NCBI GenBank assembly: GCA_009363875.1
Contig: CM018680.1
Span: 9,371,426-9,435,425, forward strand
Reading direction: 5' to 3'
DNA: 64,000 nt
From: Mikania micrantha
Taxonomy: Eukaryota; Streptophyta; Magnoliopsida; Asterales; Asteraceae
The position numbers and the translations under genes were made by a program. Of this stretch, positions 1 through 11,979 are shown one piece after another. Numbering within the stretch: position 1 is the first letter of the stretch; each line of letters begins with the position of its first letter. The notes beneath the pieces were generated by a model. It did no database searches. It worked only from the letters and a program-made list of their open reading frames with translations, and was not told where the DNA came from.

Positions 1-316
1 CACAATATCATCCCACAAACACAATATCATCCACGAAAAGCATACACCATGGGAAGTGTTCCTAAAATAGACTTCGAAACTCATCCAAAATAACCACAAA
101 AAGGAAAGGGCTCAACGCCGATCCTTGGTATAGTCCCACCTTCACTGGAAATAAGTTTGTATCTCCCACTGGTACTTGAACACTTGTTCTACCATTTGCA
201 TACATATCCCTTATTACCTCTATATATCTCCAAGGGACATTTCTACTCTCCAGACTATCCCAAATCACCTGGCATGGTACGCTTTTGTATGTCTTCTCAA
301 GGTCCATGAACACCAT
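1..316 (-). mobile_element. LINE (RTE-like) reverse transcriptase fragment, decayed
   Basis: Read on the minus strand from 316, the translation begins VFMDLEKTYKSVP and continues through GLYQGSALSPFLF, matching the central palm motifs of non-LTR (RTE-type) reverse transcriptases. An in-frame TAG at 60-62 interrupts it. Beyond the stop the same frame resumes with the catalytic-box variant CMLFVDDIVFVG, then hits a second stop near the window edge. Only the RT core remains, so this is a dead 5'- and 3'-truncated copy. It lies in, or next to, an upstream intron of the EH-protein gene. Confidence 0.8.
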
Positions 317-458
317 ATGTAGATCTTTCTTCTTCTATGTATATTTCTCCATTAGCCTTCTCAGAATATGTATTGCTTCTAAAATACCGTATTTGTATAA
401 ACTCACAAATTCCATATTTATCCTAATTCAATTGAATTTTTTTTTTTGACTTGCATAG

Positions 459-3400
459 GAGAGAAAAATAGAGCTGAATCAGGCACTCGTGAAAATGGAG
501 CAGGGTGGCAGTGCTGATGGTATCCTTCAAGTAAGTTTGAGCAACTCCCATAAGGGTTTTGGCAAAGCAGGCTTTTTTTTTTTCTTTTCGAGTTAAGAAT
601 AAAATTTATAGATTTAAGCAATAAAATATTGAGTGTATTGTTGTGGTTGTCCAGGTTCGTGCTGATCGTATACAGTCGGATCTTGAGGAACTACTAAAGG
701 CTTTAGCAGTACGTGCAAGAAGCATGGAATCAATGTTAAATCAACTGCAGTTATTGAGCTTCCAAACAGTATTTTCTTTCACCATATATGATCATGATAT
801 TCAATTAACAATAATTTGTACGAATTATGATAATTAAAAATATTTTCTCCTGGTTTGGGCACTTTGTTTATGAAGGTTGGCAGCCTGGTGTCAGAGATAT
901 CAGCAGTGTGGGATGAGGATTGGGATAAATTCGAAGATGAAGGTTTGCATTCTTTAAAAGGATCCTCCTAAAACATTTTCTCATGTAAAAATCACTATAT
1001 TGATAAAAAATCACTATATAGTTTTAATATCTACAAATTGAAAAAGAATCAAACAGAAACCTGTTTGACTCATTATTCAACCTGGCAACGTTGCCACCTC
1101 CACAAAATTTTCTGCTTGTTTATTCACCATATTTGCATTTTGCATAAACATGTTTGTATTGACAGGATTTCAAGTTGATGTTGCAAATGCCAAACCCACA
1201 CCTTTGCCCGAAAATTTATCTTCCATGGATAACATTTCTCAGGATATATATTCATATACTGATGCGAAGTCAGAGAAGAGTCATGAAGCTGACTCAGCAT
1301 ATGCACATAGTGAAGATGAGTCAGCAAAAAGTCCCACAACACAAAAAATATTTGAAAGCCCAACCAAGGAGGATTCTTTTGAGAAGAAATTTGATGCAGA
1401 AACAGAAAGGTACCTAATGAACTGGGTATATGCTGTAATGTGTAATCTTTTGTTTCCTATAGGGTTGTTCATGAGCCGAACAGAACTGAGCGCAGGTTCG
1501 CTTGAACTTGATTCGTTTTCAAACCGAGCCGACCGGTTCGGTTCGAATTTACAAAACCAAGCGAAATATCAATGCTCGAACTCGGTTCGGTTTAGAATCG
1601 AGCGCTTAGCTCGACTCAGTTTTGCTCGATTTCAGATTAAAACTTGGTATAAAAAGTCCAAATTGTCGCCTATTAAGGAAACAACGGAGAGAGATTTGTA
1701 TTGGAAGTGAATGCTTTGAAAGTTTAATTAGATATTTAGATTTAGATTTTTATTTTATTGTTATGTTTTCAACGCATTATATAAACTAAGTGTAAAATAT
1801 GGATATTTATTCTTTAAAGACTTAAGTTTTTGCCTATTTTATGTTAATATCTATAAACTATTTGTGTGTGTATATATCTATATCTATATCTATCTATCTA
1901 TATATATATATATATATATATGTTAACACACACACACGTATAATAAATTAATAAGTATTCGAGCAAAATCAAACGAGGGACTGAGCTAACCTTTGCTCGT
2001 GTTCGGTTCGCTTACAAACCAAACCGAGTTGATTGGCTTGTTGACATCCGAGCCAAAATCAAATGAGCTTATTTCCAACCTTTTTTCAATCGAGTTTAGA
2101 GTCTCGAACTATTTGGACAACCCTACTTTCTTATGCTACAAGGATTGTGCTTTGTTCAATACCGCTTGTACCTTGTACCTTATTAGTTTTCAATACTCAT
2201 TTTCGAATTTATGGAAAAATGAGCTTGTCATGATACTTAGGGGTTTTGATGACCAAGGATGGGGTACTTTTGACAACAATGATGATGTGGATTCAGTGTG
2301 GGGATTCAATAACGACACCGCTAAGGTGAGTTTGTTTCACATATCTTGTTATAAATTTTAATGGATTGGCATATGGATTATTAGTGAGGATTGTACTTAT
2401 CATATGGAATAAAATAAATTTGAAAAAGCCTAAAAATTTAGGTGAAAGTCAATTGGATTGCAAGCCGTTTGTTCTGGTTTATTTTTGATTATACCAGCCC
2501 TGCTTTTCCAAACCGATTCAGTTAACATTGGTTCTATTTATTTTAGGTTCCCCGACATTAATCGTTTCAATATTTCAATAAATATATAATTGGAATACTA
2601 GAACGGTTTATATTAAAATAACCCTTTAATTGTTATCACATTTGAGAGCTATTCTGTGAACTTGAATCTAACTGAAAACCAATTTTGATGAAAATGTAAA
2701 ACGGATGTGAACATTGTCAGTTCTGAAAACCAATATTTTGGTATTAGCATTATTTTTCACGCATTCCTTACTTTATAGCATTATTTCAAATACTAGAACG
2801 GTTTAGATTAAAATAACCCTTTAATTGTTATTACATAAGAAAGCTATGCTGTGAACGTGAATCTAACTGAAAACGATTTTTGCTGAAAATGTAGAACTGA
2901 TGTGAACATTGTCAGTTTAGATTTAAACCGAAGGGCTTCTATCCTAGTGGTTACCCCCTTTCCTATGGAGAGGTTTTGGGTTTGAATGTGGGTCATGACA
3001 TATTTGTTGTGCCAAGGTCAGGAGGGGTTCTGGGGTTCCTCTTGAGGTGGGCTCGGGCGTATGCCCAGAGCATCAAATTCGAAATTTGAGTGGACGGTTG
3101 AAATCTCTTCTTGGGTGTATACGTTCCAAGCCGTTAAAAGAAAGGCATTATTTTGCACGCATTTCTTTATAGCAGTCTTAAATAATTTTTATGCCCTTGT
3201 AAATAACATGATTTTCGCAGGAAGCTGAACATGAGAAGCATGGAGAAAGATCATTCTTTGACTCCAATAGCTTCACTGCAAGCCCAAGGAGGACTGATTC
3301 CCCTCGGACCAATAGTTTATTCCAAAGAAATTCATTTGGATTTGATGACTCAGTCCCTGGCTCGCCGGCTTCTAGAGCTGCCACCTCACCACGTTATAGT

Positions 3401-3802
3401 ATGGGAGCAGCAGAGAATTCTTTCTTTGATAATTTCTCACGGTACGATTCATTTAGTGCCACTGATCGTGGCTCTCCCAAACAAGAAGCCTTGAGATTTG
3501 ATTCCATGAACAGCACTACACGAGATAATACTTTTTCTAGGTTTGACTCGATGAGCAGCACCACTCAAGACCATAATTTTGCTAGGTTTGATTCTATGAG
3601 TAGCAGTGTAGGGGGGTTTGACTCGATGAGCAGCACTACTCAAGACCGTAGTTATGCAAGGTTCGATTCTATGAGTAGCAGTGTAGGTGGGTTTGACCAT
3701 GGTCAAGCCTACTCATTTGATGACTCCAGCCCATTTGGGTCAAGTGAACCATTTAAGGTGTCCTCAGACAGGAAAAATGAATCTGATAAATGGGCATTCT
3801 AG
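459..3802 (+). CDS. EPS15/Pan1-like EH-domain protein (TPLATE-complex EH1/EH2 type), 3' part only
   Basis: Six exons are supported by AG/GT borders and a continuous frame: 459-530, 655-768, 876-942, 1166-1409, 2241-2325 and 3221-3802 (TAG at 3800-3802). The window cuts off the 5' part with the EH domains. The conserved stretch MEQGGSADGILQ/VRADRIQSDLEELLKAL and then WDEDWDKFEDEG match the coiled-coil and acidic region of plant EH1/EH2 (Arabidopsis At1g20760/At1g21630), which act in clathrin-mediated endocytosis at the plasma membrane. The tail is low-complexity, rich in Ser/Phe/Asp, with repeated FDSMSST units, and ends in KWAF. About 24 codons across exons 2 and 3 (near 714 to about 893) are read in a different frame from the family: the other frame spells KKHGINVKSTAVIELP and then WQPG. 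The downstream frame is regained, so no stop results. This could be a real paired indel or assembly error. Introns 4 and 5 carry a MITE and a SINE. Family assignment is strong; functionality is uncertain. Confidence 0.85.
1462..2123. mobile_element. MITE with GGGTTGTTC termini in EH-gene intron
   Basis: It begins GGGTTGTTCATGAGCC and ends TTTGGACAACCC, giving imperfect terminal inverted repeats, and is flanked by TA on both sides. The interior is rich in TTCGGTT/GAGCTCG-like subrepeats on both strands and carries a TCTA/TA microsatellite. It occupies most of the 831-bp intron between exons 1166-1409 and 2241-2325. It is non-coding and non-autonomous. A TA target would fit Tc1/mariner or Harbinger; class is not certain. 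Confidence 0.6.
1864..1922. repeat. Compound (TATC)n/(TA)n microsatellite
   Basis: Imperfect TCTATA units run into a pure TA tract of about 20 bases, followed by a short CA run. It lies inside the intronic MITE. Confidence 0.85.
2590..3176. repeat. About 195-bp tandem intron duplication, second copy split by a SINE
   Basis: A unit starting ATACTAGAACGGTTTA and ending near CACGCATTCCTTACTTTATAGCA occurs at about 2592-2780 and again from about 2789. The second copy runs to about 2930, is interrupted by a SINE, and resumes at about 3143 with GCATTATTTTGCACGCATTT. Divergence between copies is roughly 10-15 percent by eye. The duplication therefore preceded the SINE insertion. Confidence 0.65.
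2931..3143 (+). mobile_element. tRNA-derived SINE in EH-gene intron
   Basis: The 5' part AGGGCTTCTATCCTAGTGG resembles a pol III A box region, and GGTTTTGGGTTTGAATGTGG contains a B-box-like GTTTGAATG. The body ends in an A-rich AAAAGAAA tail after AAGCCGTT. It shares its 5' head and pre-tail (CCGTT) with the element at 34401-34628, so both belong to one SINE family. Confidence 0.6.
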
Positions 3803-4854
3803 ATTGGAGTTTGGTGGTTTTATAGATTGGGAAGAGGGACTTTGTATGCATGGAGGATGGATTTGAGGAAGTGATACCATGTAATATTGTTTTGGTTTTT
3901 TCTTGTACCGGCTTGATGATTGTGTTTGTATCATTTGTTTCATCTTTGATTCCATTCGTTGGAAGTCTATATTGTCTCTTTGGTAGAATTTAACTACAAC
4001 TTCTTTTTTCTTGATTGCAATTATTATAAATATTTGTATTGATTACAAGTATTCAGTTATATCTACCATCATGTTTTGAGATAAAATCCTGTAAATTATG
4101 TATCGTTGCCATAACCATGGCAGTCTGTCATGGTTCCTATACTAACTCATAGAAACCATGTCTTGTTAGTGTTCGAATGTTGTTACAAGAATAGTTGTGA
4201 ATAATAATTATAATACTAAAATAAGACCTGATGCTTCTTAATTATTGTAAAATGACATAGCACACGGGTTGAGTTTAAGAAGGTAACATCTAAAACGAGT
4301 TTGTTTGAATCAAAATGAGTCGTTTGTTAAAATATGATAAATTTGTTTGAATTGAAAAGGGTACTTTTGGAAAATAAAATATAAGAACGAGTTTACTAGC
4401 TATATTTACGGCTAGTGGTGACAACAGGCAAAGGTGATGGATGTGACAGATGGTGGTGATGATGATAGCACTAATGTTGTGAGGCGGTGGGGGCAATGAT
4501 AACCTATAGATTATGGCTCAATGGTGAAAAAGACCACGCCGACTGGTGGATGGTGATGGTGTTGACGGCTAATGTTGCAAGGCGATGGTGGTGCTTATAA
4601 CCTTTAGGTTATGGCTCAATGGTGAAAACGACCATGTCGTCTGGTGGATGGCGATGGCAGTGATAGGACATCGTAGGGGTTTGGTGGTGTGCTTTCTTTA
4701 AACATGCTCTAAGCTTGCAAATTTTATAAATAAAGTAACCTACAGACATGCTAGACCAACTAAATCAACATAAGGATAGCGGAGAGCCTAGTAAATTATA
4801 CAAATAACTTATGCTTATTTATGAATAGAGGTAGTAAACCAATGTTGCTCTCAA
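3803..4854. other. 3' flank of the EH gene, no gene seen
   Basis: About the first 200 bases are the probable 3' UTR of the EH-protein gene. The rest is AT-rich spacer with no credible ORF. It includes the short tandem duplication annotated at 4470-4662. Confidence 0.5.
4470..4662. repeat. Two-copy tandem repeat, about 97-bp unit
   Basis: The unit carries CTAATGTTG, then TTATGGCTCAATGGTGAAAA, then CTGGTGGATGG. It occurs at about 4470-4565 and 4566-4662 with roughly 15 percent difference. Confidence 0.65.
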
Positions 4855-5072
4855 ATTCTTCTTTTTTATGACTGTTGGGAACCCAGTTATGTGTTAACCC
4901 CTTGAGTCCCCCCAATTTTTACTAACCATGAGAAACAAGTAAAACGCGGTTGCAAGCAACTGGGTTAGTGACCTCCGAGGAAAAATGACCTTAGTGGGAA
5001 TCAAACTTGAGACCTCTAGGTTGTCTCTTATGCATTTTAACCCCTACACCACTTACTTGAACGTTTAAAACT
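4855..5072 (-). mobile_element. tRNA-derived SINE, minus strand
   Basis: On the minus strand the sequence reads AGTAAGTGGTGTAGGGGTT (A-box-like), then CTCAAGTTTGATTCCCACT (B-box-like GTTTGATTCC), followed by a tRNA-unrelated body that ends near an A-rich tail. It differs in sequence from the two SINEs at 2931 and 34401. Confidence 0.55.
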
Positions 5073-5325
5073 TTTATCTTGAACCTCCAAATATCCGTTG
5101 TTCCTCATACTTTACCATATGTTATTCAAAGGCTAAACTATAAAGGTATTTTTGTTCCACACCATATCTTACTTTCAATCAAGCCTTAAGTTTGAGGATG
5201 AGATTTGTTGTGATGATATGTAGCTCACGATCATTGTCACATTCTCTATGCTGAAACCAATATTTAATTAACAATACTACACACACCTATCATATTATAT
5301 GTATCAACAATGATTAAGGAATAAA

Positions 5326-5480
5326 AACAACAATAATAATGATAATGATAACGATAACGATAACAACAAGAAGAACAATAATAAGAATAAGAATAACGAC
5401 AACGATAAGCATAACGATAACAATAAAGATAACAATCATGAAGACGATGATGACAATGACAATGTCAGTAGCAGTAGTAG
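5326..5480. repeat. AAC/GAT/AAG-rich low-complexity tract
   Basis: Degenerate trinucleotide/hexanucleotide purine-rich repeats (GATAACGATAACG type) span this stretch. Apparent ORFs here on both strands are artefacts of the repeat. Confidence 0.8.
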
Positions 5481-5490
5481 TAAGCGTTAG

Positions 5491-6105
5491 TTGCATAAGT
5501 GGTCCCTATGATTTGATAAAATTGTGGATTTAGTCCCCAAGCTTTAAAAATTACAAATTTAGTCCAAACATTTATGAGATCTATACATATATGGTCCTTG
5601 TGGTTTGGTCAGATTTCATGTTTGGTCTCCAACATTAAAAAATTGCAAACTTAGTCCAAACATTTATGAGAAGATTGCTTAAATGGTCAATATTATTTTG
5701 ATAAATTGCAAATTTAGTCCCTAGATCAAATTAAGATTATATTTGAAATGTTAGAACCTAATTATTTAAGATCCATTAATTTTAAATGTGTTCTAACATT
5801 TAATATCTTTTAAATAATTAGTTTGGATTTATGGACTATTTAAATTAATCGATCATAAACTATTAGATTCTAACATCTAAAACTAAATATGAATTAATCA
5901 AATCATAGGACCATTTATGCAATCTTCTAACAAATATTTGTACTAAGTTTGCAAATTTTCAATGTTGGAGATCAAACATGCAGCCTGACCAAACCATAAG
6001 AACCATGCATGTAACCTCTTATAAATATGTGGACTAAATTTGAATTTTTTCAAAGTTTGGGACTAAATATGCAATCTTATCAAATAACAGGGACCATTTA
6101 TGCAA
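5491..6105. mobile_element. Foldback MITE with terminal inverted repeats over 200 bp
   Basis: The left end TTGCATAAGTGGTCCCTATG pairs with the right end CAGGGACCATTTATGCAA. The inverted similarity continues inward for over 200 bp on each side, through paired GATTTAGTCC/GGACTAAAT-type motifs. There is no coding capacity. The structure fits a Mutator-type or foldback MITE. No convincing target duplication was seen. Confidence 0.65.
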
Positions 6106-7080
6106 TTAATATGAGAATTATTGAATATAATATGTATTTGACATGTGTTTCTTTTTTATGTGTAGGAACACACAATTGTTCAATTACTTATATTATTTAT
6201 ATTATGATGCATATTAAGAATCAAGTTACGTGGCCTAGCTTAGATGGTTTTGGGAGTGTTTAAAGTATATTTGGCAAGAGTTTGAATCTAGTTTTTTTTC
6301 TTTTGCCTCCTTTTCTTTTAGTATTTCTTGACTTTGTTTTTATCATTTTTTTTATAAATTTTAATTTTTCTAGAGTATAACAAACAATAGTGTTGCTCTA
6401 GAGAAGATGTTAGCAACATATTAATGGTTTATTGGTGACACAGGTTCATTTTCTATTATATCAAACTTTTAAGACTCTTCAAGGTTTAAAAACTTGTAGT
6501 TTATCCTTGCATTAAATTTGAAAAATCGATGACAATTTATAACTAATCACTTTTAACCCTCTAATTTATGTTTTTAAACTTTATAAAATGTCAATTTATC
6601 CATCTCACGTTTTTTTAGTTTTGAGTTTCTTCTTACACCAAATGTCAAAACCTATAGGTTTCGCTCATAAATTTAATCCTTTAACTTTAGGTTTTAATCC
6701 AAAAATTTATTGTTTCATCCCTAAACTTTGTAAAAGATCATTTTGAGCTTCTTAGTTTTATAGTATAAAGTTTTTCATTATACTCAATTTGAAGTGTTAG
6801 TGGCAGTCTGTCACTGACCAATTCTATTCTTCTAACTTCCATAACTTTCTGTAGGATGTGGGTCACGTTTTATTAAAAAATAATAAAATATATTAAAGAT
6901 ATTGTCGTTATATTTGGTAAACAAGCTAATACAATACCATGTATACTAAATGAATGATAATATAAATATAAAATCCAATTTATATAAAGTATTATATATA
7001 ATTCAAACTGATTTCTGCAAAATGGATTGAACGTTTTGGTGATTATGGTTGAGACATGTATCAATACACTTCTCTTAAAA
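6106..7080. other. Spacer with a possible SINE fragment (6227-6310)
   Basis: GTGGCCTAGCTTAGATGGTT (A-box-like) followed by GCAAGAGTTTGAATCTAG (B-box-like) and a T-rich run suggest a SINE 5' fragment at 6227-6310. The remainder is AT-rich with short repeats of the type 'tttaaacttt'. No gene was found. Confidence 0.35.
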
Positions 7081-7378
7081 CATATTTCATGCCTCTTATC
7101 AAGATGGAGCGTCTATCTCCTAGGATACAACAACCAAAATAATTTCTTTACTATCAGGAATGTCCACACACCCTAGGTATCACCGAATTTCTAATATGTT
7201 TAGAATTGATAGGAAATGTATGAAGCTTGAGATGGTGGATAAAATTGAGAGAACATATCTTTCAATTCTTTACACAACTTTATTAAAAAAGCAATCAACC
7301 AAAAAAGAACATACATGTTCATTATTAATACCCAACAATTGCAACTCTTCATATGACTTATACTAATGTATCATCACA

Positions 7379-7417
<39 letters not shown>

Positions 7418-8106
7418 GGCTCTAATTTAAAAGTCATAAACACAATATTATATAAAAATATATTTAAGTGATAAAAACTTTTTTAAGAATTAATTTAAAA
7501 TAATTAACACATTCCATCAAGTTTCATATTTTACCCTCCAACCACTCAACTTGAGGATCAAAATCTCATTCATAACATTAGTAAAAAACTCATTTTTACT
7601 AAATTTCCAACAATCCCCCACATGAATGGAGATCGATATAAACACCAAAATTCCAATAACACCTCGAAAGTTGAGTCTTGCATATGATAGCCAGGAGTTA
7701 CCCTTTGAAACTTCCCTAGTAAAACATACTTAGCTTACTAGCTATTAATAGATGAGATGTGCTTGAACCTAAAATTGTTTGAATAAACAAAACTATGCTT
7801 CACACAAGACTCTCCTTAGTCAGGCATATCCCCTCACTATCGTGTCCAATAATGGTCATGGAACACTATTTTGGTTCTGGAGAGCTGTACGAATTATGCC
7901 CAATATTCCATTCAAAGTGACCTTACTTCTCTCTAACATAGGTGTTTTATCCACAAATCATTAAAACATTTTTGTTACGATGATTTACATAGATAATTAA
8001 CCATATATTATGCTTAGCCTCACACAACAATGTCATTGATTGTTATAGGAATGGACTAGGACATATTTAAAACCCTTTTATAGTTTAGGAGGAAATATAT
8101 CGACAA

Positions 8107-8187
<81 letters not shown>

Positions 8188-9796
8188 CTTATACATCAAT
8201 TGTATGAATATGCCCCCACAGTGACCAAGATAGTTATATGAGTCCGTTGTCCTATTGAACCTAGATCTTGGGATCTCCAATCAACTAGATAGGTTTCCTT
8301 CAAATATCTCTTTACATGAGCTTTAGTCACATTCCTCGACTTAATCTCTCACTAACCATTAGGTTCTTGGATACAAAACATTATCTTTGACTTCACGAAG
8401 TCAACAACGACAATTTGTAACTGAGAAAAGTTGTTCTATTGTGTTCTTGACTCACAAGTCATATTAGCCCTTTCTTCAATTCATAAGACTATAACGAGTG
8501 ATCTCAAATTGTATCTAGTTATATTACCATGTCTGTAGAATGATTTGAGACTCATTTCAAGGCTAAAGACGTTTTCACCATGCATTTGGTAAGCTCTTTC
8601 AAATATAACTAGAATTTGAATTTTACCAATTGACATTTGAGTTCAATCAACTTGATTGACTTCATATAACCATTTTGTACCCCACTTAGTCATAAATTTA
8701 TAGTATTTATTTGGATTACTGAAATCCTTATTACAAAATCTTTCACATACTTGTCTTAAGTGCAAGCTACTTCCATATTTGAGTCTCATTAGATAACCAT
8801 CATCCAGTTATTATTATGGAGTTGTGAAAAGTTCTCCTTTTTCACAAAAGGTTGAGAAACTTCTCAAATACTATTTTTATAAATGGCTTCTCCCCCAATA
8901 TCGGTTGCACTTTGATTAAGTTTGAGTAATTTCTCTTTTGATTACTTTGACACATGTGATAAGATATCAAACATCTATATCTTTGTGTAATTGAGTTCAT
9001 CCATATATATTACTCCATATGTTCTGCTCATATGAACCTAATATAAAAATCTTCTATTTAGACGGTTCTCTAAAGTTATCCTTTCTTAGGTGAATGAAGT
9101 TATGTTCTAAAAATTATAAACCTTCAACTCATTCTCATGTTATCACATGTATTGAATGTTTAAAGTTAATTTAATCTCCGCTGAGCATTTAAATTAACAT
9201 GTACTAGTCTAGCATGCTTTAGACTAAAATATTAGCATGTGAACAGAAGATGCATCATTCTGATCATTCACAACTCCCAGAGATAACATCTTATCTCTAC
9301 AAACATTCATATCTTAGTTTAGACATGAATGATGATATTTTTAAACCCTTGGTTTAAGGAAAACTCTTAAAGATAATTAACGTAATCTGTCATACAAGAT
9401 CATAACTCATTTGCCTTTAATCTCCAATGCTTCACCATTTACTCATAAATACTTATACATAAGTCTTAGATCGAGTCACCTTGGTGAACACATTCATCAA
9501 AAATAAGATGAATGGTTTTTTTATACAATCACGAAAGTTTTGAGATATAGTCAACTAGATTGACACTCAACATCATGACACTCACATTTGTCTAAAGTGA
9601 TTTATATATATCTATTGTTGTTTTCATAAAACCATGTATTGGGATACTCTCCCAAAGTGAAGGATCAATCATCCACTTATTTTCAATAACTTTAATGGTT
9701 GTAAAAAAAATATACAAGACCATCACTATTGTAAGTCTCCTATAATACATGTGCAAAATTTTTTATTTACAATAATAACATTATATTTCTTTCATA
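7081..9796 (-). mobile_element. Non-coding copia-like LTR element remnant
   Basis: Read on the minus strand, a polypurine run CATGTGGGGGAT ends at 7613 and is followed at 7612 by TGTTGGAAATTTAG, the usual start of a copia LTR. This implies a minus-oriented element with its 3' LTR to the left of 7612 and internal sequence from 7613 rightward. The internal part has no ORF of any length and contains compound microsatellites, so it would be a LARD-like or fully decayed element. The left LTR boundary was not found. A gypsy element truncates it on the right at about 9797. Confidence 0.4.
8107..8186. repeat. Compound (TC)n(AC)n(AT)n microsatellite
   Basis: Successive runs of TC, CA and AT dinucleotides cover about 80 bases without interruption. 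Confidence 0.9.
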
Positions 9797-11251
9797 TGTG
9801 AAACACCTCGGTGGATGGCAGAATCATCATGATGCCACATTGAGTGTGTAGACTGTTCATAAGCTCATGGGTAACTAATCCAATTCATAAAGTATATCAA
9901 AGCATTCATCACTCATGTTAATTACACAAAAATCAAGTTTGTCATGAATAAATTACAATCAGATACACAAAAGATATAGCTAAAATACCCTAATCTTCAA
10001 GATCCAGTTATATTAGCTAGGTCAGAGCCGCTATATGACGAGTGTGAAAAAATGATTCCTGAGGCATGATTGGCTAATTCTCACCTAAGTTGGGATTGCC
10101 ACGTGAAACATGTCAAAAAGAAGTGTCAACTACAAAAGTAGTTGGTGAGTTTTCACATGTTTATTTTCACACACACGAATATGATTTAATGAAATAAAAG
10201 ATGTTACCTCATGTGAAGTCCAAAACCAAACAAACTAAGAACAGTAAACAAAGCATGTAGGCAATCAAAGTTCAACGTAATGCAATCAATGTCCACAAGT
10301 AATCCACAAACCACATAATACAATTATGATATCAATAAATGATTTTCAATTATGATCCAAATATGTATTCAACCATGATATTTGACCACATTTAGCATTA
10401 CTAATCAATGCTGAAGTACTAACAATGCGCCACGAGCTTCCCTGAAGGGTAAATCAAGCTAGGCGGGTGTAACAGCAAGTACCAGATCGTCCGGCAAGTC
10501 CGTACGGTACGTGTACTTTCTACAGTAACTATGTGTACTTATACGATTTTAAACAGTACTTGTAATAACAGAATCCTAAATACAAGAAATCGTTGTACGT
10601 ATTTTCGTATAAACTTCAATACATTAAGTACAACGTACATTTGGAACATTTGTTACATTTATTAAGTGAAAACTTAATTACAGTTAACACAACAAATCAC
10701 GAGAAACAACGATGCTCAAACAATACTCAGAAACATATCGGTTGCGATTTGATGTCCACAACTGACAGGAATCAGATGACCGACAAGTCAGTACAAGAAC
10801 AATGTGAAAACAGGATGTTTAGTTGAGTCCGACAGTGAGGAAACACAATTCAAACACAATTACAGTGTTATTTCAGAATAACGAACTGACAGTGTGTTTG
10901 CGTGGGTGACGATTCACACAAACATATCTGTGAGTTTAGAGTTCTGAAATAATGACTGAAAAGTAGAAAACAAAAGTCAGAAAGCAAAACCATCGTCGTA
11001 TTCGTTCGGGTGATGATTCGAACGAATTACGCGCGAAGGTGACGCGATCTGACGAAACGAAAACGAGAACACGACACGAACGAAAGTAATTTAATAAAAT
11101 AAAATAAATAACATTTTTACAATTTTGAAACTTATCAAAATAATTAATTTAAACTCTTTTTAATTAAATCTATTTAAATTACGCGTAATTTTCCGGAAAC
11201 GTAACGAAAACGCGAACCGAGCAACGAAAACGAACCCGAACACCCTCGGGG

Positions 11252-11259
11252 TATAAAAA
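11252..11259 (+). promoter_or_regulatory. Putative LTR TATA box
   Basis: TATAAAAA lies about 785 bp into the solo LTR and is followed by a CT-rich leader-like stretch (TTCATTCTCCACTTCATC). The same box is present in the related LTR as the minus-strand TATAAAAA at 61070-61077. Confidence 0.5.
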
Positions 11260-11639
11260 CACTTAAATGAGTCAAAATTCTTCATTCTCCACTTCATCTT
11301 CCTCACCAAACCTCCCATTCCCGGTTTTGAAAACCCTAGCCCCCTCCAAACTTCTCCCCTTCATATCTCTCTCATTTCTTAACGAAATTCGGTGATTCTT
11401 GCGCCCACGCGAAGCCCTCGACGAGCTCTACAAGAAAGTACAACAGATCGGAGCTGTTACTCACTAGAACTCGAGGTATTAGCATGAGAAAAGTCACGAA
11501 AATAGGGTTTTCTCACCCTTTGTTCAAACCAACGTCCTAGCCTTCTTCCTTGAACCCTGGTTGTCTAAAACATCACCTAAGCTACACCAACACTTCAAAC
11601 CATCGAAGGCCAGGGCTGGAAGTGGTGTTGCACCACCAT

Positions 11640-11850
11640 GGTTGGCCACGACCCACTTTGGGTCGAATAGGCCTCATTCGGCCGAATGGCCAAGGTCTCA
11701 TTCGACACCTTCATTCTCTAGACATTCGACCCACCTCACATTCGGCTAACACTCTTCCCATTCGACAGAACCCTCATGCGCCTCCCTACACTCATTCGGC
11801 CTAGGAAACACCTTCATTCGTGGACCCTCATTCGGCCTACACAGGTTCCA
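11640..11850 (+). repeat. CATTCGG/CATTCGAC degenerate repeats in solo LTR
   Basis: CATTCGGCC, CATTCGACC and close variants recur about every 15-25 bases. They give rise to spurious ORFs on both strands. Confidence 0.7.
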
Positions 11851-11979
11851 TTCGACTGCCTTGTTTAGCCTACTCACAAGAGCCTCATTTGGTTCAAGGA
11901 GCAAGCTCAGCAACCTTCCCCTTTGACCACCCCATTTCGGCTGCCAACCATAATCCCTTTTGGGCCAAAACCCTAGAAT

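Noticed and set aside
5314..5533. Overlapping open frames on both strands of 60-64 codons
   Set aside because: They are translations of an AAC/GAT simple-sequence tract, with Ile/Val/Thr runs and no gene context.
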